The notes under the pieces are model-generated. The model made no database searches and was not told where the DNA came from. It was given only the letters and a program-made list of their open reading frames with translations. Shown in pieces: positions 51,469-59,500 of a DNA stretch of 64,000 nt. Source of the stretch: Clostridium sp. BNL1100 (GTDB lineage: Bacteria > Bacillota > Clostridia > Acetivibrionales > DSM-1351); contig NC_016791.1 of assembly GCF_000244875.1 (NCBI RefSeq), positions 601,501-665,500 of the forward strand, read 5' to 3'. A program made the position numbers and the translations under genes. The number at the start of each line of letters is the position of its first letter. The first letter of the stretch is position 1.

Positions 51469-52989
51469 ATGAATTTTAGCGAAATGTTTAACACAAACGT
51501 TAAGAGCGACGTATTACTAATTCAGCCTCACATACTAAAGCATGTATCTGTTGAAGATATTGATATTGTTCAGCAGCATTATTGGGAGGCAAGTGATAAA
51601 GTAGGTTCCTTGATAGGGGACTTGCCCATTGAGCCAAACTGGGGATTGTTGTATTTGTCCTCAGCGCTTAAGCATAATGACTTTTCAGTACATATGTTGG
51701 ATTTCCATTTGTATGATTATGTTAAATACACCAAAACCGGAAATTTCATTGATTATGATGATATTGAAAAAATACTGTCCACCAAGAAAAGCAAAATGGT
51801 GGCAATATCCTCTCTGACCCGTTCCCACCACAGGGCGTTGAAGATTGCAGAGATATGCAAAAAAATCAACCCGGAATGCAAGGTAGTACTGGGTGGAATT
51901 CATTTTACTTTTATAGCTGAAGAAGCAATAAAGAGCAGTCCCTATGTAGATGTCATTATTAGAGGTGAAGGAGAAAAGGCCATAGTTGACCTTATGAAGA
52001 ATTTAAATGACATAGACAAATGGAGCGATCTCGAAGGTATAGTTTATATAGACAGGAACGGAAAAATCGTAAACGACAATAAAATTAATCATATTGAAGA
52101 CATAAATAAGCTTGCATATCCGGATTATTCCTTATGGCCAAGGGATGTACCCTTGATTCCGCGTATTTATTTATCCAGAGGCTGCATAGGAAATTGTGAT
52201 TATTGCGTCGCCAATCTGCTGTTTAAAAGCAAACAAAGAAAGAGAAATATGGATGACGTAATTAACGAAATAAAGATGTTGTACTATGAATACAAAATCG
52301 AGGAAATGCTTATTGGAGATTTGTGCTTCCCATCTTCAAAAAAGGACACAATTGATTTTTGCAAGAGGATTATTGATAGCGGAATGAGGATAAGATGGTG
52401 GTGTCAGACACGACCTGAAATTCTGGATGATGAGATTCTGGGATATATGGAGAAGTCAGGGTGTGTTCAAGTTGCGTTGGGTATTGAAAGCTCCGACCCC
52501 GAGGTCTTGGAAAAAACAAATTCAAAGAAATACGGGGCTAAGGCGACACAGTCTATTTTTGATATCTGCAGTAATGTCAAAAAGTATAAAATAGCAATTC
52601 AGGGTTATTTCATCATAGGGTTACCGGGAGATACTATTGACACCAGCATCCAGACAATTAAGATGATGGACTATCTTACAGCTGAGGGCCTTGTTGACAT
52701 TATGCACATCTCGGTTATGGTTCCTTACCCCGGTACAAATCTTATAAGTAATCATGATCTATATGGTCTTGAAATTATAGATAATGATTATTCCCATTAT
52801 TTAATGAACTGCGATCTGATGAATGCCGGTGTTCCCGTATATAAGACGAATACTCTGGATAACTATCAAATATTCAGCTTATGGCAGCTTGCACTTAGTA
52901 CGGTTGCTAAGAACTTTGAAAAAAGGGATATCAAAGATCATATCATGTTCAACGCACTTAATAATTTTGTTAATGAAATAGAAGTTTAG
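51469..52989 (+). CDS. B12-binding-domain radical SAM protein (second paralogue)
   Basis: 506 residues; the ATG at 51469 follows AAAGGAAG. It repeats the architecture of the protein at 37641: SDVLLIQPHILKHVSV, VVLGGIHFTFIAEEAIK and DVIIRGEGEKAIVD in the B12-type domain, the Cys239-x3-Cys243-x2-Cys246 motif in SRGCIGNCDYCVA, MRIRWWCQTRPEIL, and late VPYPGTNLISNHD and YLMNCDLMNAGVPVY. The two proteins share the WWCQT and MNCD signatures but are diverged throughout, so they probably act on different sites or steps. Confidence 0.85.
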   Translation: MNFSEMFNTNVKSDVLLIQPHILKHVSVEDIDIVQQHYWEASDKVGSLIGDLPIEPNWGLLYLSSALKHNDFSVHMLDFHLYDYVKYTKTGNFIDYDDIEKILSTKKSKMVAISSLTRSHHRALKIAEICKKINPECKVVLGGIHFTFIAEEAIKSSPYVDVIIRGEGEKAIVDLMKNLNDIDKWSDLEGIVYIDRNGKIVNDNKINHIEDINKLAYPDYSLWPRDVPLIPRIYLSRGCIGNCDYCVANLLFKSKQRKRNMDDVINEIKMLYYEYKIEEMLIGDLCFPSSKKDTIDFCKRIIDSGMRIRWWCQTRPEILDDEILGYMEKSGCVQVALGIESSDPEVLEKTNSKKYGAKATQSIFDICSNVKKYKIAIQGYFIIGLPGDTIDTSIQTIKMMDYLTAEGLVDIMHISVMVPYPGTNLISNHDLYGLEIIDNDYSHYLMNCDLMNAGVPVYKTNTLDNYQIFSLWQLALSTVAKNFEKRDIKDHIMFNALNNFVNEIEV

Positions 52990-53022
52990 TTTTTTGATAA
53001 ACATTAATTTAGGAGGATAACA

Positions 53023-53739
53023 ATGGAAATAAAGATTGATCAAAGAATTGTGGACCAATTTGATAATGTACAAATTGGAGTATTAGTCGTTAAAGGACTG
53101 ACAAATGACTATAAAAATAATTATGACGAAATAGACGGATTGTTAAAAGCTGCAAAGAAGTCTGTAAATGACCATTTCAAGGATAAAGAGATAACACAGG
53201 ATGAAACTATAATAAGATGGAGAGGAATATACTCCCAATTTGGTGCTAAACCCAGTAAATTCAGATGTTCTATTGAAAGCTTATGCCGTATGGTAACATC
53301 TGAAAAGAATGATTACCAAATAAGAAGAATTAATCCGCTGGTAGACATTTATAATTATATATCTTTAAAGCATCGAATACCTGTCGGGGGAGATGATACT
53401 GATAAGGTTGAAGGGTACATATGGTTGACGGTAGCCGACGGTACGGAGGAGTTCAGTGTTCTTAATTCAGGAGAAAAAGAATTTGCCTGCGAAAAAGAAG
53501 TTATATACAGAGACGAAAAGGAAGTCCTTTGCAGACGGTGGAATTGGCGTGAAAGCAATAAGACAAAGCTGGATGAGACAACCAGAAATGTTTGTCTGTT
53601 TGTAGAGGGTGTTTCAGTATATTCTGAGGAGGATATGAGAGGAATCCTTGGTGAAATGGCTGAGTTGGTAAGGAAGTACTGTGGTGGAGAGGCAAGTATT
53701 TCTGTATTGAACAGTAATAACCTTAAACTGGAAATCTAA
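53023..53739 (+). CDS. B3/B4 domain protein (PheRS beta-like tRNA editing fold)
   Basis: 238 residues. The B3/B4 pattern is present: IIRWRGIYSQFGAKPSKFRC, SIESLCRMVTSEKN, INPLVDIYNYISLKHRIPVG, GDDTDKVEG and a C-terminal NVCLFVEGVSVYSEEDM. In phenylalanyl-tRNA synthetase this fold removes wrongly attached amino acids such as tyrosine. Free forms are widespread but their exact substrates are unclear. In this operon it may clear tRNAs mischarged with a pathway intermediate, or use aminoacyl-tRNA as a substrate. The gap to its neighbours is about 35 bases each. Confidence 0.8.
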   Translation: MEIKIDQRIVDQFDNVQIGVLVVKGLTNDYKNNYDEIDGLLKAAKKSVNDHFKDKEITQDETIIRWRGIYSQFGAKPSKFRCSIESLCRMVTSEKNDYQIRRINPLVDIYNYISLKHRIPVGGDDTDKVEGYIWLTVADGTEEFSVLNSGEKEFACEKEVIYRDEKEVLCRRWNWRESNKTKLDETTRNVCLFVEGVSVYSEEDMRGILGEMAELVRKYCGGEASISVLNSNNLKLEI

Positions 53740-53777
53740 TACCACTTATATTATTAATAGAAAGGATAGTACATAGC

Positions 53778-55265
53778 ATGAGTTTATCATTTGGAGAAGT
53801 TACAAAATTAAAAGAGAATGCTGAGATCAAAACAAAGGCATTTATTAATGGAAAGTATGTAGACAGTCTTGACGGGGAAACATTTGATAAGGTAAGTCCC
53901 ATTGATGGCAAGGTTATAGCAAAAATTGCATCATGTAAACAGGCTGATGTGGATTTGGCTGTAAGTGCAGCAAGACAGGCTTATGAAAAAGGTGTATGGT
54001 CTGATATTACACCGGAACAAAGAAAGAATATCCTCTATGCATTTGCCAATCTGGTCGAGGCTCACCACATGGAATTAGCAACATTGGAAACTATGGATAT
54101 GGGAAAACCAATTTCCAACTCAATAGGAGAGATTCGCAGATGTTTTAACGGAATACGCTGGTTTGCAGAAGCAATTGACAAATTATATGGAGCAGTGGCG
54201 ACAACACGGCCGAATATCAATGCTCAGATTGTGCGTGAGCCTTATGGCGTTGTTGCAGCAATTATACCTTGGAACTATCCTCTTATGATGGCAGTTTGGA
54301 AGTTCGCACCGGCACTGGCGGCTGGTAACAGTGTTGTATTGAAGCCTGCGGAGCAATCACCTCTTACCTTGCTGTGTATAGCGGAATTTGCAAAACAGGC
54401 AGGCATACCGGACGGAGTATTCAATGTTGTACCGGGTTACGGTGAGACTGCCGGACAAGCCCTTGCGTTACATATGGATGTTGATAAGATTACCTTTACA
54501 GGTTCATCAGAGGTTGGAAAATTAATTATGCAGTATTCAGGACTTTCAAATATGAAGAGGGTTTCCTTGGAATGCGGAGGAAAATGCCCTAATATTGTTT
54601 TCCCTGATGCATATGATTTGGACGACGTAGCCAAGCAGACTGCCGGAGCCATGTTTTATAACAGCGGACAAGTATGTGATTCACCTACACGTTTATTGAT
54701 ACATAAGTCAATTAAGGAAGCTTTCCTGAAAAAATTAATTGAATACAGCAAAGAATACATGCCCCAAAATCCTTTAGGCCCCGCTTGTTCAATGGGAAGT
54801 GTGGTAACAGGTGAACAGATGGAAAGGATTCTGAATTATATCGAAATCGGAAAGTTAGAGGGTGCAAAGCTAATAATGGGCGGTAAACAGGTTCTTTCAG
54901 AATCAGGGGGATATTATGTAGAACCTACAATCTTTAGCGACGTTAATAACAAAATGCGTATTGCACAAGAGGAAATATTTGGGCCTGTCTTGTCTGTGAT
55001 AGAGTTTGAAACCGAAGAAGAGGCAATTGAGATTGCAAATGATTCAATATATGGGTTATGTGCTTTTGTGTGGACATCCGATTTAAAGAAAGCAGTATCT
55101 CTGTCTAAAAAGCTTAAATGCGGAAAGATACTCATAAACAGTACAGGTGACGGGGATTGGAGTGTTCCTCACGGGGGATTCAAGCAGTCAGGTTTTGGCA
55201 GAGATAAATCAATTGAATCCATAGAACAGTATACTCAGACAAAGCTTACTTGGATTGAACTGTAA
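53778..55265 (+). CDS. NAD(P)-dependent aldehyde dehydrogenase
   Basis: 495 residues. Typical ALDH motifs: VAAIIPWNYPLMMAVWKFAP, KITFTGSSEVGKLI, catalytic Glu in SLECGGKCPNIVF and nucleophile Cys in YNSGQVCDSPTRLL, then EEIFGPVLSVIEFETEEEAI. It oxidises an aldehyde to a carboxylic acid. Its overall sequence is near the gamma-aminobutyraldehyde/betaine-aldehyde group. With the class III aminotransferase it could turn a diamine into an omega-amino acid. Confidence 0.9.
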   Translation: MSLSFGEVTKLKENAEIKTKAFINGKYVDSLDGETFDKVSPIDGKVIAKIASCKQADVDLAVSAARQAYEKGVWSDITPEQRKNILYAFANLVEAHHMELATLETMDMGKPISNSIGEIRRCFNGIRWFAEAIDKLYGAVATTRPNINAQIVREPYGVVAAIIPWNYPLMMAVWKFAPALAAGNSVVLKPAEQSPLTLLCIAEFAKQAGIPDGVFNVVPGYGETAGQALALHMDVDKITFTGSSEVGKLIMQYSGLSNMKRVSLECGGKCPNIVFPDAYDLDDVAKQTAGAMFYNSGQVCDSPTRLLIHKSIKEAFLKKLIEYSKEYMPQNPLGPACSMGSVVTGEQMERILNYIEIGKLEGAKLIMGGKQVLSESGGYYVEPTIFSDVNNKMRIAQEEIFGPVLSVIEFETEEEAIEIANDSIYGLCAFVWTSDLKKAVSLSKKLKCGKILINSTGDGDWSVPHGGFKQSGFGRDKSIESIEQYTQTKLTWIEL

Positions 55266-55305
55266 TATTGGGATATTTCATTTAAATAAGAACGGATGAT
55301 TTGAT

Positions 55306-56376
55306 ATGTCTGGAAAAAATGTGAGAATTGAAGATCTTATACAGAGCGAGCGTATCTTCTTAAAAGAGTATGATAACTTTTGTATACATAACAATGTAAA
55401 ACAAGTATTGGACTATTACGGAATTGAAAATTCATGGGCATTTATCGATACAGTAATTGGCGTGAATATGTCAATTACTGATAACGATATTAATAAACTT
55501 GACATCAAATATAATATAGATACCGCCTCTGTACTTGATCCTTTTTTGAGTAAAGTGAAATCTATTATTCCAATTACATATAAAGATGAGTTTTCTGACT
55601 GGGATACCTTAAAAGAAAAAGTTGAAAAAGGAATACCCGTTATAACAATGGTTGATGTTTATTATCTGAAATATCTGCCTTACTACCTGCAGGCAAATGC
55701 AATACACTCTGTTATTTTATGCGGGTATTCCGATGAGCTTCAGGAGGTATACGTTGTTGATTGGTATGAGCCTTACTTTTATAAGGGTACTTTGAAGTAT
55801 GGGGATTTTATGAAGGCCAGAGCTTCTGAAAACCCAAAGGGAATGCTTGTAAATAGTGATTTTCCTATCTTGAATAAGTGGATAGAGATTGAAAAAGATG
55901 GTTGGGAAGCAGATTGCAAGACCTTGTTGAACATTACAATTGACAAGATGCAAAAGGAGTATTATTCAAAAACCTCTATATCTGAGAGCAGTTGTGACGG
56001 AATTGGTGTCTTGTATAAATTGAAGGAAATCATAAATGAGATGGGGCAGTTTTCGGAGGCTGAGAGGAAGAAGCTGAGTGCAAGGTTGCACGGTATGCTA
56101 TTCCTGATGCCAAAGTACCGAATGTTTTTTGCAGGGTACATAGAGAGAGCTTTGCAGAGTATTACAGTAGAGAACTGTGATTATGAGATTGAAGTAATCG
56201 GAAAAAGTGTAAGTTTGTGGAATAAATTGCTTAAGCTTATTGTTAAGTTTTCCTTGCTAAGTACAGATGCTCTGCTCGAGAAGATAAAAGTGCAATTTGA
56301 TGAAATTCTGGAAAATGAAAAGGAATGTATGGATGTTTTAGACAAAATCGAACACAAATTAACGGATAATTGGTAA
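55306..56376 (+). CDS. BtrH-like cysteine acyltransferase/peptidase
   Basis: 356 residues. The N-terminal half has the BtrH-type papain-like triad: Cys26 in DNFCIHNNVKQVLDYYG, His134 in NAIHSVILCGYSDE and Asp152 in YVVDWYEP. The C-terminal part is helical (SEAERKKLSARLHGMLFL). BtrH of butirosin biosynthesis moves an amino-acyl group from a carrier protein to an amine. The carrier-protein and adenylation genes directly downstream support a similar task here, making an amide bond without a condensation domain. Start is an ATG after a weak site GGATGATTTGAT. Confidence 0.78.
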   Translation: MSGKNVRIEDLIQSERIFLKEYDNFCIHNNVKQVLDYYGIENSWAFIDTVIGVNMSITDNDINKLDIKYNIDTASVLDPFLSKVKSIIPITYKDEFSDWDTLKEKVEKGIPVITMVDVYYLKYLPYYLQANAIHSVILCGYSDELQEVYVVDWYEPYFYKGTLKYGDFMKARASENPKGMLVNSDFPILNKWIEIEKDGWEADCKTLLNITIDKMQKEYYSKTSISESSCDGIGVLYKLKEIINEMGQFSEAERKKLSARLHGMLFLMPKYRMFFAGYIERALQSITVENCDYEIEVIGKSVSLWNKLLKLIVKFSLLSTDALLEKIKVQFDEILENEKECMDVLDKIEHKLTDNW

Positions 56377-56395
56377 ATAGAAAGAGGTGGTATGT

Positions 56396-57874
56396 TTGAG
56401 TTTTCAAAGCATAACAAATATAATCTCACAAAAGGCAGCCGATATACCTCATACAGTGGCAATCGTCTGTAACAAGGAAGGTATATCCTATAAAGATTTG
56501 GACAGAAAATCAAATGCATTTGCCGGTATGCTAATTCAAAGAGGGATAAAAAAAGAATCCGTTGTTGGTATTATGATGACCAGGTCTATTGAAATGATTA
56601 TTGCCATGATCGGCATACTTAAGGCAGGGGCGGCGTATATGCCTATTGATCCCGGTTGTCCTGCTCCACGCATAGAATATATGATTGATGACAGTAACAT
56701 GGAATTGCTTTTAATCAATGACGGGACTAAGGACGGATTTATCTTTGATGAAAAAACAATTAATATCACCACTGCACTTGCTGAATATCCAAGATTATTG
56801 GAGGATTTTACCGGGCCCGCAATAAGTCCGGAAGATCTGGCTTATATCCTTTATACTTCAGGCTCTACCGGTAAGCCAAAGGGTGTTATGATTGAACATA
56901 AATCCGTTACAAATGTAGTCAAAGCCATACCTGAGTTTATGGGGCTGGAGGACGGAGGGAAGCTATTAAGTATTACAAAAATAGTATTTGATATATTTGT
57001 TATTGAGTCATTACTTGCATTGGCACATGGTATGGAAATTTACCTTGCAAATGAAAGAGAACTATATAATCCAAGACTCCTCGGTAAAATTTTACTTAAA
57101 AACAATATCAATATTATCCAGATGACACCATCAACAGTACAGTATTTTCTGAGCTGTGATAAAGAGCTGAATTATTTGAAAAATATTGAGAAAATGATTA
57201 TCGGAGGAGAAGTATTCCCAAAGTCCCTGAGGGATGAGATAAAAAAACAATCAAGTGCCACAATCTATAATGCTTATGGCCCTACGGAAGCAACAGTGTA
57301 TTGTTCCCTTTCAGACGTTACTGACAAAGATATTGTTGATATTGGTAAGCCAATGTTAAACTATTCGACATTTATAATTAATGAAAATGGAGAGTTGGAT
57401 AACAAGGGTGAACTATATATCGGAGGATTGGGAGTAGCCAGAGGGTATATAAATAAGCCTGAGTTGACAGAAGAACACTTTGTTTTTCTGCCGGGAATAT
57501 CTTCCGATAGATTATACAAAACTGGAGATTTAGTTGAAAGGTTGCCAGACGGTAGTATCAATTATTTATACAGGCTGGATTATCAGATTAAAATTAGCGG
57601 ATATAGAATTGAACTTGGTGAAATTGAGTGTGTTATTATGGAATATAACAATATAAAGCAGGCTGCCGTTGTTGTTAAATCTGATAATGATAATAATCAG
57701 TACTTATGTGCTGTTTATTCAACATACAAAGATATATCTGAAAGTGATCTGAAAAAATATTTAAAGTCCAAATTACCTCAGTATATGATTCCGTCAATTT
57801 TTGTTCACACCGAAAAAATGCCTGTTAATAATAACGGGAAAATTGACAGAAATGCCCTTAAGGTTTCAATTTAA
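56396..57874 (+). CDS. Free-standing NRPS adenylation protein
   Basis: About 492 residues. AGAGGTGG lies 5 bases before the TTG at 56396; a GTG at 56387 is an alternative start. The motifs are complete: AYILYTSGSTGKPKGVMIEH (A3), AYGPTEATVYCS (A5), YKTGDLVERL (A7), QIKISGYRIELGEIECVI (A8) and NNNGKIDRNALK (A10). It has no carrier domain, so it must load the carrier at 57901 or 51207. By eye the pocket starts D-I-I-Q; the Asp again points to an amino acid, not an aryl acid. Confidence 0.88.
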   Translation: MSFQSITNIISQKAADIPHTVAIVCNKEGISYKDLDRKSNAFAGMLIQRGIKKESVVGIMMTRSIEMIIAMIGILKAGAAYMPIDPGCPAPRIEYMIDDSNMELLLINDGTKDGFIFDEKTINITTALAEYPRLLEDFTGPAISPEDLAYILYTSGSTGKPKGVMIEHKSVTNVVKAIPEFMGLEDGGKLLSITKIVFDIFVIESLLALAHGMEIYLANERELYNPRLLGKILLKNNINIIQMTPSTVQYFLSCDKELNYLKNIEKMIIGGEVFPKSLRDEIKKQSSATIYNAYGPTEATVYCSLSDVTDKDIVDIGKPMLNYSTFIINENGELDNKGELYIGGLGVARGYINKPELTEEHFVFLPGISSDRLYKTGDLVERLPDGSINYLYRLDYQIKISGYRIELGEIECVIMEYNNIKQAAVVVKSDNDNNQYLCAVYSTYKDISESDLKKYLKSKLPQYMIPSIFVHTEKMPVNNNGKIDRNALKVSI

Positions 57875-57900
57875 AGACTACATATATAAGGAGAATAAGT

Positions 57901-58140
57901 ATGGATATACGGGATAAAGTTATTGATATAATAGTAAAAGTAATGAACATACCGGATTTAAAAGAGAAAGCTGCAACCGAGGATAATTTGTCGGAGGTAG
58001 GTATTAATTCTATTAAATTTATAGAAATTGTAGTTGAGCTTGAAAAGGAATTTGATGTTGAATTCGATGATGATGAATTGGATTTCAGGAGCTTTACCAC
58101 AATCACAAGTATTTGTGACTATCTGGAAAGTCTGGATTAA
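57901..58140 (+). CDS. Acyl carrier protein
   Basis: 79 residues. The site SEVGINSIKFIEIVVELEKE has the pantetheine Ser37 in the acyl-carrier form GxNSI. The acidic later helix (EFDVEFDDDELDFRSFTTI) fits ACPs. It is 26 bases after the adenylation gene, its likely loading partner, as BtrI-BtrJ pairs are in butirosin clusters. Confidence 0.87.
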   Translation: MDIRDKVIDIIVKVMNIPDLKEKAATEDNLSEVGINSIKFIEIVVELEKEFDVEFDDDELDFRSFTTITSICDYLESLD

Positions 58141-58199
58141 CTAAGATATAATTTATACTATATTCGGCTGCTTTAAAATGAAAAAGGGGTAGGGCTGCG

Positions 58200-58883
58200 A
58201 TGAAGGAAATTATAAAGAATATTTTCACATCTTTAGGTTCGGATGTATGTGGAATAGCCGGTATTGAAAGGTTTGAAACCGCTCCGAAAGGATTTCGTCC
58301 AACAGATTTGTATAGCAAATGCAAATCGGTTATTGTTTTTGGTATTACTTTACCAAAGGGGTTATGGGAAGTAGAACCCCGACTCATGTATGAACATTTC
58401 AATACGATTAGTTGTTCCATGGTTGATTACATAGCTTTGTCCGCTTCAAGCAGAATGGAAAAAGAATTTAAATGTACTTGTGTTCCACTTCCATGTGATG
58501 CTCCATATAACTCATGGGATGAAGAATCCATGACAGGACAGGGGCTGCTTTCCATGAAGCATACGGCTGTGGCTGCCGGTATTGGTACTCTGGGAAAAAA
58601 TACATTGCTATTGAATGAAGTATATGGCAACCGCTTAACTGTCGGGGCGATTTTAACCGATATTGAGCTTGAATCCGACCCTTACGCAAAAAGCATCTGT
58701 ATTGAAGCATGTACACTTTGTCTGGATATATGTGCCGTTAATGCTATTAATGAAGACAAGGTAGAACAAAAAAAGTGCAGACTGAATTCATACGGAAAAA
58801 CTAAAAAAGGTTTTGATACAGTTGAATGCAATAAATGCAGGACAGTCTGTCCTGTTGGAAAAGGTTTGAAACGCACTGTATAG
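58200..58883 (+). CDS. QueG-like 4Fe-4S protein
   Basis: 227 residues. It resembles the iron-sulfur half of epoxyqueuosine reductase: EGAS-type N-terminal fold (SVIVFGITLPKGLWEVEPR), AGIGTLGKNTLLLNEVYGNR, and a ferredoxin-like end with CIEACTLCLDICAVNAI and ECNKCRTVCPVGKGL, giving two CxxCxxC-type clusters. Full QueG is about 310-380 long, but short clostridial relatives of this length are common. It may be a redox partner for the radical SAM enzymes or a reductase of an intermediate. Last gene of the operon; no terminator directly follows. Confidence 0.75.
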   Translation: MKEIIKNIFTSLGSDVCGIAGIERFETAPKGFRPTDLYSKCKSVIVFGITLPKGLWEVEPRLMYEHFNTISCSMVDYIALSASSRMEKEFKCTCVPLPCDAPYNSWDEESMTGQGLLSMKHTAVAAGIGTLGKNTLLLNEVYGNRLTVGAILTDIELESDPYAKSICIEACTLCLDICAVNAINEDKVEQKKCRLNSYGKTKKGFDTVECNKCRTVCPVGKGLKRTV

Positions 58884-58914
58884 AATACAGGTAGAGCCGT
58901 TATTACTACCTATG

Positions 58915-59078
58915 TTAAAATTATTAATCATTGGAAGTCCAGTTCCCTGACTAGTTCTGGACCTATCCGCTCGGTAGAATTTTCCAAAAATATTTGACAA
59001 ATCATTATCGGGTATCAGATTCCCATAGTTCGCTATTGTAATAACAGCTTCAACTGCAGGATAAGGTATTATATTTGG
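58915..59078 (-). pseudogene. Sensor histidine kinase, ATPase-domain remnant
   Basis: The reverse strand reads VITIANYGNLIPDNDLSNIF, then GKFYRADRSRTSQGTGL and PMINNF. This is the G1 and F-box part of a VanS-like kinase (NxG, IFxxFYRxDxSR, GTGL). Everything before and after is missing, and the frame enters from sequence without homology. It shows that a two-component gene once lay here, on the opposite strand to the operon. Confidence 0.72.
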
Positions 59079-59119
59079 AAACTAACAATAAATCGAGTTG
59101 GAAGTATCTGAGATTAGAA

Positions 59120-59221
59120 ATGGGCCATAATGTATATGTCGTGGATAGTAATTTTACTTGGACATATTTTATCAAGCATTGTGATAGAAAGCCAATTTGG
59201 TATAAAAAAAGTATTGATTAA
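59120..59221 (+). pseudogene. Short unidentified remnant
   Basis: A 33-codon frame (MGHNVYVVDSNFTWTYFIKH, then KPIWYKKSID) ends at a TAA at 59219. The frame can be extended upstream a few codons (WKYLRLE). There is no ribosome site and no intact gene. It reads like the end of a small hypothetical protein. Confidence 0.3.
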
Positions 59222-59238
59222 AATGTTTATGGCATATG

Positions 59239-59263
59239 AAAAGCCCGATTTTGTCGGGCTTTT
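59239..59263. terminator. Terminator downstream of the operon region
   Basis: A perfect 10-bp GC-rich stem (AAAAGCCCGA / TCGGGCTTTT) with a 5-base loop TTTTG, followed by CTTC. The first strong terminator after the operon, about 360 bases past its last gene. Confidence 0.88.
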
Positions 59264-59500
59264 CTTCATTTTAGAACCCCTTCTCAGTTTCCACCCAATT
59301 TAAATTCAGCCCAATATTGTAAACCTCCAGAAAATATACCAAAGTACTAAATCTGAAAATAAAGAGTTATTTATGCCATACATGGAAAGAATACTGCGTA
59401 TATTTTAAGACTTAAAGTTTAATTTTATTGGTTAATTAGTATAATAATGATGTAGAATTCTTTGGCGAATATTCAAAATAAGAAATGTGAGGTAATTATA

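Noticed and set aside
37641-58883. Closthioamide cluster
   Set aside because: The host type and a possible hydroxybenzoate unit suggested it, but B12-radical SAM, chorismatase, BtrH-like and AsnB genes do not match what I recall of that pathway, and its thioamide-forming enzymes are not seen.
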